This document shows, piece by piece, positions 1 to 8,589 of a stretch of 64,000 nucleotides of DNA. The stretch spans positions 186,001 through 250,000 of the forward strand of contig NZ_FNSM01000001.1 in NCBI RefSeq assembly GCF_900105415.1. Reading direction: 5' to 3'. This stretch comes from Streptomyces sp. TLI_105 (GTDB taxonomy: Bacteria > Actinomycetota > Actinomycetes > Streptomycetales > Streptomycetaceae). Numbering within the stretch: position 1 is the first letter of the stretch; each line of letters opens with the position of its first letter. Made by a program: the position numbers and the translations under genes. Under the pieces are notes generated by a model that worked only from the letters and a program-made list of their open reading frames with translations, did no database searches and was not told where the DNA came from.

Positions 1-655
1 GCGGCATCGCGAAGGCCAGCGCCCACGTGCCGCCCGCCTCGCGCGCCTGGAGCAGTCCGTCGTAGGCGACGCTGCCGCCCCGCGTCACCACCCGGACATC
101 GGGGTGGATGCGCCGCGCGGCGTACGCGAAGTACTCGGCGAGGGAGACCGAGATGCGCAGGCCGACGACCGTCAGGGGGACGGACCGGGCCAGCTCGCGG
201 CCGATGCCGACGATCCGGTCGGGGGCGGCGAGGGCGCGCCGCAGGGACGTCAGGTTCTCGATCTCGGCGTCGATCGCCGACTGGAGCTCGTTGCGGTGCC
301 GCTCCTCCCCCTCGCCGGGCGCACCGGCGACCGCGCTGAGCGCGATGGGCTGGAGCGCCTCCCTGAGCGCGGGGTAGCCGCTGAATCCCAGCGAGGAGGC
401 GAACCGGGTCACGGACGGCTGGCTGACCCCCACGCGCTCCGCGAGCTCGGTGATGGACAAGAACGCGGCCTCGGTGAGGTGATCGGTCAGGAACTGGGCG
501 ATACGCCGCTGCGCGGGAGACAGCCGGTGCCCGCCGAACAGCGCCCGCACCCGCTCGGCGGGAGAGACCGCCACCACCTCGCCCTCCGCCTCGGACGAGC
601 GCCTGCCCGGCGTGATCGCGGCTGCCTGTGCACGCGCCTGCTGCCCGGATGCCAC
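1..655 (-). CDS. MurR/RpiR family transcriptional regulator (3' end outside window)
   Basis: A DNA-binding regulator that usually senses a phosphosugar or aminosugar. The N-terminal RpiR helix-turn-helix lies at about residues 68-95 (ITELAERVGVSQPSVTRF core, then GFSGYPALR). A linker follows, and the start of a SIS sugar-isomerase-like domain begins near residue 130; the rest runs off the window edge. I chose the GTG at 655 because an AAGGAG Shine-Dalgarno lies seven bases upstream. It is divergent from the acyl-CoA oxidase-like gene at 882, across 226 bp. The family call is firm; the effector is unknown. Confidence 0.88.
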   Translation of the reverse strand, partial: MASGQQARAQAAAITPGRRSSEAEGEVVAVSPAERVRALFGGHRLSPAQRRIAQFLTDHLTEAAFLSITELAERVGVSQPSVTRFASSLGFSGYPALREALQPIALSAVAGAPGEGEERHRNELQSAIDAEIENLTSLRRALAAPDRIVGIGRELARSVPLTVVGLRISVSLAEYFAYAARRIHPDVRVVTRGGSVAYDGLLQAREAGGTWALAFAMP

Positions 656-881
656 AGGATGTCTCCTTCTCGTCTCGCTGCCGCCCAAGATAGTTCACCC
701 GTGCCCGGCCCCCCACGAGCCCGATGCACCGGCCCGCCGGCGCCGCTGTCGAACCGGCTCAGGGCGGCCCTGCACCTCCGGGCGGTCTGGTTCCGCGTCA
801 CGGGGGTCAGCCTCCCGTAGGCTCCGCTCCATCACATGATCATCGCCGGTTGATCCGTACCGGCCGGGGTAACGGAGGGCC

Positions 882-2843
882 ATGGCACCCGACGACGCTT
901 CTGCCGCAGCGAGCGGCTACACGCAGCCCGTGATCGACGTCGAAGCCCTGGCGGGCCTTCTGGACGGCGAGTACGCCGGGATCCGCGACCTCGTCCGGAC
1001 CAACCTGGCGGCTCACTCTTCTGTGTTGGAGGACGCAGAGCGACTCGGCATGGACGCGTTCCGCGACCGGGTGCGCGACATCGTGGTCGAGATGGCCGGG
1101 ACCGGCCAGACCGGTATGGGCTTCCCAGCGGCGTACGGTGGCGGCGGCGACGTCGGCGCCTCTGTCGCCGCCTTCGAGACCCTCGCTTTCGGTGATCTGT
1201 CGGTGCTGGTCAAGGTCGGTGTGCAGTTCGGGCTGTTCGGCGGCGCGATCTTGCACCTGGGTACCGGACGTCACCACGACGCCTACTTGCCGGACCTGGT
1301 CGCCGGGCGGCTTCTGGGCTGCTTCGCTATGACCGAGACCGGGCACGGCTCCAACGTCCAGGCGCTTGGGACGGTGGCCCGGTACGACACCGAGGCCCAG
1401 GAGTTCGTCGTCACCACCGAAGGCGACGCTGCCCGCAAGGACTACATCGGGAACGCGGCCCGCCACGCCGAGCTGGCGGTCGTCTTCGCCCAGCTGGAGG
1501 TGGGCGGAGAGTCCCGCGGCGTGCACGCGCTCGTCGTGCCGCTCCGGTCCGGGGGAAAGGTCCTGCCGGGCGTCGAGATCGAGGACGACGGCCGCAAGAT
1601 GGGCCTCAACGGCGTCGACAACGGCCGGATCCGCTTCGACGGGGTCCGGGTGCCGCGTGAGGCGCTGCTCAACCGCTTTGCGGATGTCACACCCGAGGGC
1701 GCGTACGTCAGTTCCATCGACAATCCCAACCGCCGCTTCTTCACCATGCTCGGCACGCTCGTCCAGGGCCGGGTCTGTGTCGGCGGCGCCGGGGTGAACG
1801 TCGCCAAGGTCGCCCTCGCTCTCGCCATCAAGTACGGCGTGCGGCGACGCCAGTTCGAGGCGTCGCCGGGTGCCGAGGAGCAGCTCCTCCTGGACTACGG
1901 GCTGCACCAGCGCCGGCTACTGCCGCTGCTCGCCCGCACGTACGCGCTGCATTTCGCGCAGGACGTCGTCCGCGGACAGCTGCACGACGTCTTCTCCGGC
2001 CACGAGGACGACCCGCAGGCGCGGCGGCGGCTGGAGTCGCGGGCCGCCGGCACCAAGGCGCTCGGCACCTGGCATGCCACCCGTACGGTGCAGGAGTGCC
2101 GCGAGGCATGCGGGGGCGCCGGCTACCTCGCGGTGAACCGCTTCGCCGCGCTCAAGGCCGACAGCGACGTCTTCACCACCTTCGAGGGCGACAACCACGT
2201 GCTGCTCCAGCTCGTGGCGAAGGGTCTGCTCACCGACCACGCCAGCGAGTTCGAGGACCTGGACCAGCTCGGCGTGGTCCGCTACGTCACCGGCCTCGCT
2301 GTCGAGACCGTCATCGAGAAGGCGTCCGTCCACAAGCTCCTGGAACGGGTCCGCGACCTGCTGCCCGGCGGCGACGAATGGGACCGGGAGGCCGGGCTGC
2401 TCGACTCGGAGTACCACCTGGCCATGCTGCGCTATCGCGAGGAGCACATGCTCGCCGGGCTGGCCCGCCGGCTCAAGCGCGGAGTCGACCGGAAACGTGA
2501 TCCCGGCGCCGTCTTCTCGCAGGTGCAGGACCATGTGATCGCGCTCGCCCACGCGCACGTCGAGCGACTGGTGCTGGAGGCGTTCGTCGACGCGTTCCGG
2601 GCCCTGCCCGACGGTGGCAACAGGGTCGCGCTGGGTCTGCTCTGCGACCTGTTCGCGCTGTCGACGATCGAAGCGGACCGGGCCTGGTTCATGGAGCACG
2701 GCCGGCTGACCGTCCAGCGGTCCAAGGCGATCAGCCGTGAGGTGAACGACCTCTGCCGCAAGGTCCGGCCGCTGGCCGTCGACCTGGTCGACGCCTGGGG
2801 CATCCCGTCCGAGACGCTGCGGGCGCCGGACCTGCTGGGCTGA
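882..2843 (+). CDS. acyl-CoA oxidase / acyl-CoA dehydrogenase-like flavoprotein
   Basis: A 653-residue FAD enzyme expected to introduce the alpha-beta double bond into acyl-CoA in beta-oxidation. The TETGHGSNVQ motif (about residues 151-160) and the CGGAGYL and FEGDNHV motifs (about 408-440) match acyl-CoA oxidases better than the shorter 380-residue dehydrogenases. The long C-terminal helical extension after residue 450 also fits the oxidase architecture. The ATG at 882 follows an ACGGAGGG ribosome site. It stands alone, so its substrate cannot be read from neighbours. Whether O2 or an electron-transfer flavoprotein accepts the electrons cannot be told from sequence. Confidence 0.85.
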   Translation: MAPDDASAAASGYTQPVIDVEALAGLLDGEYAGIRDLVRTNLAAHSSVLEDAERLGMDAFRDRVRDIVVEMAGTGQTGMGFPAAYGGGGDVGASVAAFETLAFGDLSVLVKVGVQFGLFGGAILHLGTGRHHDAYLPDLVAGRLLGCFAMTETGHGSNVQALGTVARYDTEAQEFVVTTEGDAARKDYIGNAARHAELAVVFAQLEVGGESRGVHALVVPLRSGGKVLPGVEIEDDGRKMGLNGVDNGRIRFDGVRVPREALLNRFADVTPEGAYVSSIDNPNRRFFTMLGTLVQGRVCVGGAGVNVAKVALALAIKYGVRRRQFEASPGAEEQLLLDYGLHQRRLLPLLARTYALHFAQDVVRGQLHDVFSGHEDDPQARRRLESRAAGTKALGTWHATRTVQECREACGGAGYLAVNRFAALKADSDVFTTFEGDNHVLLQLVAKGLLTDHASEFEDLDQLGVVRYVTGLAVETVIEKASVHKLLERVRDLLPGGDEWDREAGLLDSEYHLAMLRYREEHMLAGLARRLKRGVDRKRDPGAVFSQVQDHVIALAHAHVERLVLEAFVDAFRALPDGGNRVALGLLCDLFALSTIEADRAWFMEHGRLTVQRSKAISREVNDLCRKVRPLAVDLVDAWGIPSETLRAPDLLG

Positions 2844-3287
2844 GAGCGGGACGACTTCTGCGGACGGGCTCCTTGCGCGCGGCGCGGCGCGGCGCTGTGG
2901 TGGACGAAGATCAGGGGACCGCCGTAGAAGCCGTCCCGGTCGGACGTGATCCTTGGCGAAGCCGGCGAGGACGACGGTCATCTCGGGGTCGGCCTGCCAG
3001 GCGGTGTGGATCTCACGGGCCCGCGCAGCGACGTCGGCCGGGCTGGGAAGCGCGGTTGCGATGGTCCCGGTTATCAGGCGCGCTGGAGGCCGTGGGGGTT
3101 CCGAAAGAGCCCTTGGCTACGTAGGCCACATCCGAGAGCGGTTGTCGGGGCTGCTCAGGATCGCTTCGTGATCACTGTCTTCCGGGGGTCGACGAGAAGC
3201 AGGAACGCCCTTCATGGGAAGGAGCGGTCGGTGCGGGGCTTGTCAGAGCCGGGGGCACTCTGAGCTCGTGCTGATCGATGGATACGA
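2844..3287. other. intergenic stretch with a short minus-strand coding relic
   Basis: No intact gene. On the minus strand, between about 3090 and 2860, a reading frame contains RLITGTIATALPSPADVAA and then AWQADPEMTVVLAGFAKD. It slips into another frame that reads GFYGGPLIFVHHSA. This looks like an eroded gene fragment, but I do not recognise the family. Confidence 0.3.
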
Positions 3288-3566
3288 GAGCGCCCCCTCG
3301 TCGCAGCGGAGGAGCTGCTGGTTTTGCCGGGGTTCTGGGCTGCATACCTTCTGTGGATGGGCCAGACCGAGGAGAACGACCCGGATCCGCTGTAGTTGGG
3401 TGCCGACGGAGCCGACACCGACGCAGCGTACGAGGCGCTCACCAACGAGGAACGCCGGCCGGTCTTCCGCATCCCGTTCGCTGACAACCACAGTGTGGTC
3501 ATCGTGAGCCGCAACTTCACCGATGACTTGGGGACCGAGTATTTCGTCTCCCATCCTGAGCGGAAT
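3288..3566 (+). pseudogene. eroded hypothetical gene with in-frame stop
   Basis: One plus-strand frame reads ELLVLPGFWAAYLLWMGQTE, meets a TAG near 3393, and continues as LGADGADTDAAYEALTNEER and then NHSVVIVSRNFTDDLGTEYF before protein-like character is lost near 3560. The composition on both sides of the stop looks like a small soluble actinobacterial protein. The family is unknown. The single stop and the lack of a convincing start argue for a relic. Confidence 0.4.
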
Positions 3567-3790
3567 CCGCCTCGCCCAAGGAATCACCCGCGGGCAGAGC
3601 CACCGGCTGACCCGCGCACTCGGCACCTGGCCCACGCCATGACCACACCGCTCCGAGCCGACCAGCGCACGAGACGGCCAGAAGCCAGGACCGGCGCGTT
3701 TCCAGAACTCGGCATCACACTTCCCGCCCCCTACGGCCCGCTCTCAGCGGTAACCAACAAACGCTGCTGACCCTCGGCGACAAAGCCGGC

Positions 3791-4174
3791 ATGGCGTATG
3801 CCGGGTACCTGACCTGGGGAGCCTTCAGGTTGGATGGCGCCGTGGCGAGACGACCCAAGATGAAGAAGAAGCGGCCTCCCTTCGGCATACCGAGGGAGAT
3901 CATCCTTCTGGCGAGACAGGACGCGTGGCCTTACACGTTCATTGCCGATGATTCGGGCGGTGGGTGCGGGAAGGTCCCGATGCCTCCCGACGCAGCCGTT
4001 GAAGACGTGCAGGCGGCGGTCTTCACCTCCCTGGCGGACCTCACCCGCACCTTTCACGGCGTCGATATCGAGGTTGCCTGGTCCTCGCTGACCCCCGATT
4101 CGTGGGTCGGGCGGATCCGGTACGTCGCCGTGACGGAGCCCGCTCAGACCGACGAGGTGAGTGAAGGAAACTGA
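3791..4174 (+). CDS. hypothetical protein, 127 aa
   Basis: A small soluble protein with no signal peptide or membrane segment. A basic stretch (ARRPKMKKKRPPF, about residues 19-31) is followed by a compact alpha/beta-looking region with many aromatics (DAWPYTFIADD, DIEVAWSSLTPDSWVGRIRY). Codon usage is less GC-biased than in the large genes nearby, which suggests recent arrival or weak constraint. The ATG at 3791 has no clear ribosome site, so the start is uncertain. It lies between a gene relic and a decayed transposase. I do not recognise the family. Confidence 0.5.
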   Translation: MAYAGYLTWGAFRLDGAVARRPKMKKKRPPFGIPREIILLARQDAWPYTFIADDSGGGCGKVPMPPDAAVEDVQAAVFTSLADLTRTFHGVDIEVAWSSLTPDSWVGRIRYVAVTEPAQTDEVSEGN

Positions 4175-4193
4175 CCATGAGCCTTTTCCAACC

Positions 4194-5010
4194 TCACGCT
4201 GAGGCGTGATGAAGGACGAGGACGGCCTGGACGATCGTGGTGATGCGGTGGGTGCCGCAGCGGAGCCTTCGCGGGAGGCACCGGCCCTTCGGGGTGGCCA
4301 TGGCCTGCTCGCCGAGGCAGCGGATCTTGGCGTGTGTGCTGTTGTGCCGGCGCTGCCACCGTGTGAGGCGGAGGCCGCGGAAGGGCACCCGGATAGGACC
4401 ACCGGCACCCTGGTACGCCTTGCCGGCCCGGCATGTGAGGCCGGCCTCGGTGAGCGCGTCGACGATGTGGTGGGTGCGGGCGGCGGTCAGGTCGTGGGCC
4501 GGTCCGGGCAGGGCGGGCGGGGCCCGCAGCAGCCGGCCGAAGGGATCGGTGAGGACCTGGACGTTCCTGCCGTGGCGTTGGTGTCTGCCCGAGTGGTACG
4601 GGGTGTCGGCGGCGGTCCGGTCGATCGGCAGCAGGGTGCCGTCCAGGATCACGAACGCCTTGGTCCGGGCGATGCGCATCGCCTCGGCCGGGGTGGGTGC
4701 GAGGGCGGCCGGTACGTCGACGGCCTCGCGCAGGGAGCGGCACGCGGTGGTGATGGCGAACCCGGGGGCGAGCTGGGCGTAGGTGTCACCGCATCGCGGA
4801 CGGGCCGGAGTGAGGAGAGCCTGGCGGCCGGCGGTCAGGCGTCGCCATCGGGTCCCGATTTTCCCCTCGCCGGGCAGCGAGTCGTCCGGTCAGGCACCGC
4901 AGGGTGCGACGGGACAGGTCGATCGAATGGGGTCTCCCCTGCTCGAGCGAAGCCGAGAGCTTGGGGAGGGGTGGACAAGCACGCGAAGCTCCTGGTGCCG
5001 CGGGGGATCT
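4194..5010 (-). pseudogene. IS5-type (DDE_Tnp_4/HARBI1-like) transposase, frameshifted and interrupted
   Basis: The C-terminal two thirds is open and reads as a typical Streptomyces transposase: AFVILDGTLLPIDRTAAD carries the first catalytic Asp, then GRNVQVLTDPFGRLL, and ITTIVQAVLVLHHASA at the end. The N-terminal part (SIDLSRRTLRCLTGRLAAR) is displaced by a frameshift near 4860, and a short palindromic repeat is lodged further upstream. Lys replaces Asp in the GKAYQGAGG motif (usually DKGYQGAG), so catalytic residues may also be lost. Very unlikely to be active. Confidence 0.8.
4934..4968. repeat. REP-like palindrome lodged in the transposase 5' region
   Basis: CTCCCC pairs with GGGGAG around an imperfect GCTC/GAGC inner stem. 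The core GCTCGAGCGAAGCCGAGAGC is, from memory, a common intergenic palindrome in Streptomyces genomes. Here it sits inside former transposase coding sequence. Confidence 0.6.
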
Positions 5011-5077
5011 TGGTCGAGAACCCGTCTACCAGGAGCTTCGTCGTTCCACCGAACTGCCCCACACACGGCCCGCACCG

Positions 5078-5417
5078 TCAGGTGGGAAAGGGCTCAAGCA
5101 GTCCCTCTCCTTTGAGGTAGCGCTGCGGCTGGAAGGCACCGCTGCGGGATCGTAGACCGTCAGGAAGCCCAGCCGGGCTCGGATCGGCAGTTTTCTCCGA
5201 GCCCGGCGCTCGCCGCCCCATGCTGTCGCCGACGATCCGCTCCAGTACGACGCCCTCGTCCTGACCGAGCTCGGGCATGATTCCGAGGCCATCGCGGACG
5301 TCACCGATCGGCCCGGCAGCACCATCCGCTACTTGACCGCTCCCCACCCTCCTGCACGACAACGTCCTTCTGTTCCCCAGCCGCTGAGCCGAAGCAGCGG
5401 TCCGCAATCACTCTGGA
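5078..5417. other. non-coding stretch with a possible short coding relic
   Basis: No gene is supported. A plus-strand frame around 5225-5345 reads DDPLQYDALVLTELGHDSEA and then DRPGSTIRYLT, which looks protein-like but has no start, stop context or recognisable family. Confidence 0.25.
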
Positions 5418-6017
5418 TCAGCGGGGCAGGTACTCGTAGTGCGAGAGACAGGAGCGGGCCGCCTTCTCCGTCGTGCCCAGGGCCTCGGCGGCTTGCCGCA
5501 TCGAGGTTTCGTCCCCCGTGACATAGGCGGTTGCGAGGGGTCCGGCCGACGCGACAATCGCCCCGGCTCCCCGGCCGCCTTCAACGCCACGAGCGGCTTT
5601 TTCGCCGACGACCTCGTCCAGGCGCTCACGCAGCTGCCCCAGCAGGCCGGCCACGCCCTCAGGCGGCGGCAGAGTCCGTGCGGTCACCTCGTCCGTGTGT
5701 CCCTCCCAGTCGGCCCAGGGTCCGGAGGTGTCGTACTCGTCGACCTCGTCGCCGCGCGCCTTCTCCCAGTCGATCGGGTACGTCGTCGCGCTGCGCCAGC
5801 CGCACGAGCACCTTCCCCGCATCGTGGTCGCCGTCGGCCTGCGCATCGTGCCGTCGTACGCCCACCAGTCGATCGACTCATGAAAGTGGCCGCCGCTGCC
5901 CGGGTCGAAGAAGACCGACACCGGCTCGCTGCATCGCTCGCGCCGGCGCGGATCCACCGGATATCCATCACTCCGATGCCGACACGAGCTGCCCCCGGCG
6001 CAGCCAGACAGCGGCAT
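5418..6017 (-). CDS. hypothetical protein with a CxC-containing N-terminal motif
   Basis: The convincing protein begins around VSVFFDPGSGGHFHESIDWW, so a GTG at 5921 is as likely a start as the ATG at 6017; neither has a good ribosome site. A segment with GRCSCGWRS (two Cys) follows. Next comes an acidic stretch (RGDEVDEYDTSGPWADWEGH), and the C-terminus has a helix-turn-helix-like region (MRQAAEALGTTEKAARSCL) that could mediate contacts with DNA or a partner. No signal peptide or membrane segment. I believe it is a real Streptomyces-type hypothetical gene, but the function is unknown. Confidence 0.6.
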   Translation of the reverse strand: MPLSGCAGGSSCRHRSDGYPVDPRRRERCSEPVSVFFDPGSGGHFHESIDWWAYDGTMRRPTATTMRGRCSCGWRSATTYPIDWEKARGDEVDEYDTSGPWADWEGHTDEVTARTLPPPEGVAGLLGQLRERLDEVVGEKAARGVEGGRGAGAIVASAGPLATAYVTGDETSMRQAAEALGTTEKAARSCLSHYEYLPR

Positions 6018-6338
6018 ATTCCAAGGCAGGTGGAGTGGAGCTTCCGCCGTGCGCCGTGTGGCAGCTCGGACACTCCAGCGTCCGGTCGTGTCCGGTCACC
6101 ATGGCACCAGATCTGTCCTCATCGACAGGAACGGACGCGCCCTCACCGGCAGCGACACGGGCGCTCCGCCCGCGAACCCCGGCCGGAAGGCAGGCGAAGC
6201 GTCGGCGCAGCACTCCCCACATGCCTCGTGTCTTACACGTTTGCCCATGAGGCGCGGTGGGACAGTGGAATCCGACGGCCGGTCGGCCGAGTCACGGCCG
6301 GACCTCCTCGACGCCCGGACTCGAACAGGAGCTCTTGA

Positions 6339-6944
6339 TTGCGCTTCTACGCCCAGACACCCGCACGCCGAAACCGTCAGGTGCTTGTGGACCTGATCGC
6401 CGTAGCCCTGATCGCCGCCGCCGTGTGGGCGGCCTTCGCCGTCCGCAAGGTGATCCTGCTGCTGGCCGAACCGGGGCGCAAGGTGGAGAGTGCCGGCGAC
6501 AGCCTCGCCGAAGAACTCGGCAACGCGGGAGACGCGGCATCGGACGTGCCGCTCATCGGCGACATCCTGAAGAAGCCGCTCCAGGCCGCGGCCGACGCCG
6601 GCTCCGGCTTCGCCGACGCGGGAGTGTCGCTTCAGGAGACCGTCAGCCAGGTCGCCGACGTGATCACGACGGCCCTCATCCTCATCCCGGTCCTCTTCGT
6701 CCTGCTGCTGTGGCTCCCGCCGCGTCTGCTCTGGATCCGGCGCAGCAACACCCTGCGCCGCCTCGCGGAGGCTCCCGGAGGCGCAGACCTGCTCGCCCTG
6801 CGCGCCCTCACCGGTCCTCCGGGCGCGCTCGCCGAACTCCCTGCCCCGCCAGGCGGATGGGCCGACGCCTGGCGTCAGGGGGACCCGCAAGCCATCACCG
6901 ACCTCAGCATGATCGCCCTCAACCGCGTCGGACTCCGGCCCTGA
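6339..6944 (+). CDS. small membrane protein, 201 aa
   Basis: Two hydrophobic segments, at about residues 16-42 (LIAVALIAAAVWAAF) and 108-130 (ALILIPVLFVLLLWLP), flank an extracytoplasmic-looking Ala/Gly-rich loop. A cytoplasmic C-terminal tail (about 135-201) follows. The start is TTG at 6339, with AGGAG seven bases upstream. The function is unknown. It stands alone, followed by a 25-bp palindrome that may end its transcript. Confidence 0.7.
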   Translation: MRFYAQTPARRNRQVLVDLIAVALIAAAVWAAFAVRKVILLLAEPGRKVESAGDSLAEELGNAGDAASDVPLIGDILKKPLQAAADAGSGFADAGVSLQETVSQVADVITTALILIPVLFVLLLWLPPRLLWIRRSNTLRRLAEAPGGADLLALRALTGPPGALAELPAPPGGWADAWRQGDPQAITDLSMIALNRVGLRP

Positions 6945-7329
6945 GGCGGGGCTCCCGCTCCTTCGGTGTGGGACTCCGAAGCGGCGGAACGGATGGCCGC
7001 CCGTCGTGAGGCGTCACGCCTCACGACCAGGACGCCGTGGCCTTTCTGGTTGCGGCCACCGTGCGTCCCGATCGGCAGAAGACCGACCGGGACGCGGCCG
7101 AGCGGATGCCGCACTGCCCGAGACGCACTTCCGGTACCTCTCCGAACGGGCCGGCACCGAACTCCGCCGGGGCCTCACCGCGGACCCCGCCGAACTCGAG
7201 GCACTCGGAGTCCGTACCGAAGGGGCGTGCCGGAACGCCGTCGTCCACTCCACGCCGGCCACCTGAGCACTTGCCGCACACCCCGGGCGGGGTCGGCTTT
7301 CGCCCCCACCTTTGGCGACATGTGGTGCG
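6945..7329. other. intergenic region with a perfect palindrome and a coding relic
   Basis: Apart from the palindrome at 7003-7027, the plus strand holds fragments such as AFLVAATVRPDRQKTDRDAA and, after a frame slip, THFRYLSERAGTELRRGLTA. They suggest an eroded small gene of unknown family. No intact gene. Confidence 0.3.
7003..7027. repeat. 25-bp perfect palindrome (terminator or operator)
   Basis: GTCGTGAGGCGT, one C, then ACGCCTCACGAC: a 12-bp perfect stem with a single-base centre and no T-run. It lies 59 bp after the membrane-protein gene. It could be a T-less actinobacterial terminator, but its near-zero loop fits a protein-binding dyad at least as well. Confidence 0.55.
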
Positions 7330-8010
7330 TCAGGCGTTGATGAAGTCGCGCATCTGCCCGTAGACGGTCGGATCCGAACCGAGGGCGGTGTGGCTGAGGC
7401 AGGCGGTCTGGGTGTTCTTCGCACCGCTCAGGGAGACGCTGCTGTCGGGGTTGATGATCGTGTCGCAGGGCGACCACCAAGTGCCGTAGCGCGGGTTGCC
7501 CGGGGTCTCGTCGCCTGCGTTCAGCGATGTGAGGAAGGTGGAGCCGATGCGCATCTCGAGGCAGGAGGCGTAGGCGCATCCGTTGGCCCAGTCGGTGCCG
7601 TGGTTGGGACCGGCCAGCGAGACCCAGGCGTCGATCTTTCCGCTGCCGCCCAGGTTCTTGGCGTAGTAACGGCTGGAGAGCCCGCCCATGGAGTGACTGA
7701 CGATGTCGACCTTGGACGCGCCGGTGGCCACGAGCAGGCGGTCCACCTCGGCAGCCAGTTGTTGGGCCGTGGTGGCGTTGGACTGTCGCCAGTCGTAGCT
7801 CCACTGGTCCAGGTAGGACGAGGGCCAGCCGTCGGCTCGGAAGTCGTCGGCCATGGTGTTCCAGTAGGAGCCCGACGAACTGTACCCGTGGACGAACAGG
7901 ATGGGGTTGCTGGACGGTCCGAAGGTGGATGTTCCGGCGGCGTGACCCGGAGCCGCGGAAGTGAGCGCAAGCAGGGCGCTTGCGAGGGCGGCGAGCACGT
8001 ACTTCTTCAA
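7330..8010 (-). CDS. secreted triacylglycerol lipase, class-2 alpha/beta-hydrolase
   Basis: An extracellular lipase/esterase of 226 residues. A Sec signal peptide (MKKYVLAALASALLAL to PGHAA, about 1-25) precedes a lipase class-2 fold. The oxyanion strand is ILFVHGYSSSG (about 37-47), the nucleophile elbow SHSMGG has Ser107, and a late SHTALGSD region supplies the likely catalytic His. Conserved Cys residues in the second half could form disulfides, as in secreted Streptomyces lipases. The start is TTG at 8010 with GAGGT upstream. It is monocistronic. Confidence 0.88.
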   Translation of the reverse strand: MKKYVLAALASALLALTSAAPGHAAGTSTFGPSSNPILFVHGYSSSGSYWNTMADDFRADGWPSSYLDQWSYDWRQSNATTAQQLAAEVDRLLVATGASKVDIVSHSMGGLSSRYYAKNLGGSGKIDAWVSLAGPNHGTDWANGCAYASCLEMRIGSTFLTSLNAGDETPGNPRYGTWWSPCDTIINPDSSVSLSGAKNTQTACLSHTALGSDPTVYGQMRDFINA

Positions 8011-8230
8011 GGCGTACCTCTAGGTGATCGGCTCGGTGGGGGGCGGCGCGACCAGAGGTTACTTCCTGGTAGGCGGATCGGGTCAATGCCCCTCCAGGGA
8101 TCGATACCGGCCCTTGACCTGCAGTTTCGCTCCGCGTCGTAGCGTTTGTGAGGTGCCGTGGCCCCCACCGCCCCGCGTCCTGAGCGTGCGTCAGACAGCT
8201 GCGGACTGCGCCGAGGGCGCCGACCACGCC

Positions 8231-8384
8231 TAGTGTCCTGAGTCGGAAGTCTTCAGGTAGATCTCTGCTTCGATCGACCGGCGGCCGCGCCCGCTTCTCA
8301 CCAGGTTGGGGCTCGACTTGGAACCGTCGGCCCGAAGGCCGGAGGCTGAGAGAACTACCCAAGAATCTCCGACTCAGGACACTA
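8231..8384. mobile_element. 154-bp MITE, IS630-type ends
   Basis: Perfect 17-bp terminal inverted repeats (TAGTGTCCTGAGTCGGA at the left, its exact complement at the right) bound 154 bp with no transposase. TA at both outer ends is consistent with the TA target duplication of IS630/Tc1-like elements. Its right end supplies the stop codon of a truncated helicase-associated-domain gene, so it probably inserted into that gene. Confidence 0.8.
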
Positions 8385-8560
8385 GTAGGCGCAGGCGGCA
8401 ATACTGGGCGCCGCGAAAGCCGACGACATCGGTCCCAAGGGCGGTCAGCCGGTGGCACTGCTCGTCGGAGAGCTCGGGCCAGGCGCGCTGCTGGCGGATG
8501 ATCCAGCGGCCGAGGTCGTCGCCGTCGAGGACGACTTCGGGGGCGATAGCGGGAAGGCGG
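8374..8560 (-). pseudogene. helicase-associated (HA) domain fragment truncated by MITE
   Basis: A minus-strand frame reads VVLDGDDLGRWIIRQQRAW, then ELSDEQCHRLTALGTDVV, and ends VS-stop inside the MITE. This matches the C-terminal repeat unit of the large Streptomyces helicase-associated-domain proteins. Only about 55 residues remain, without the helicase part. Confidence 0.6.
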
Positions 8561-8589
8561 CCGTCGGGTTCGTCGGCGGCTCGGTGCCG

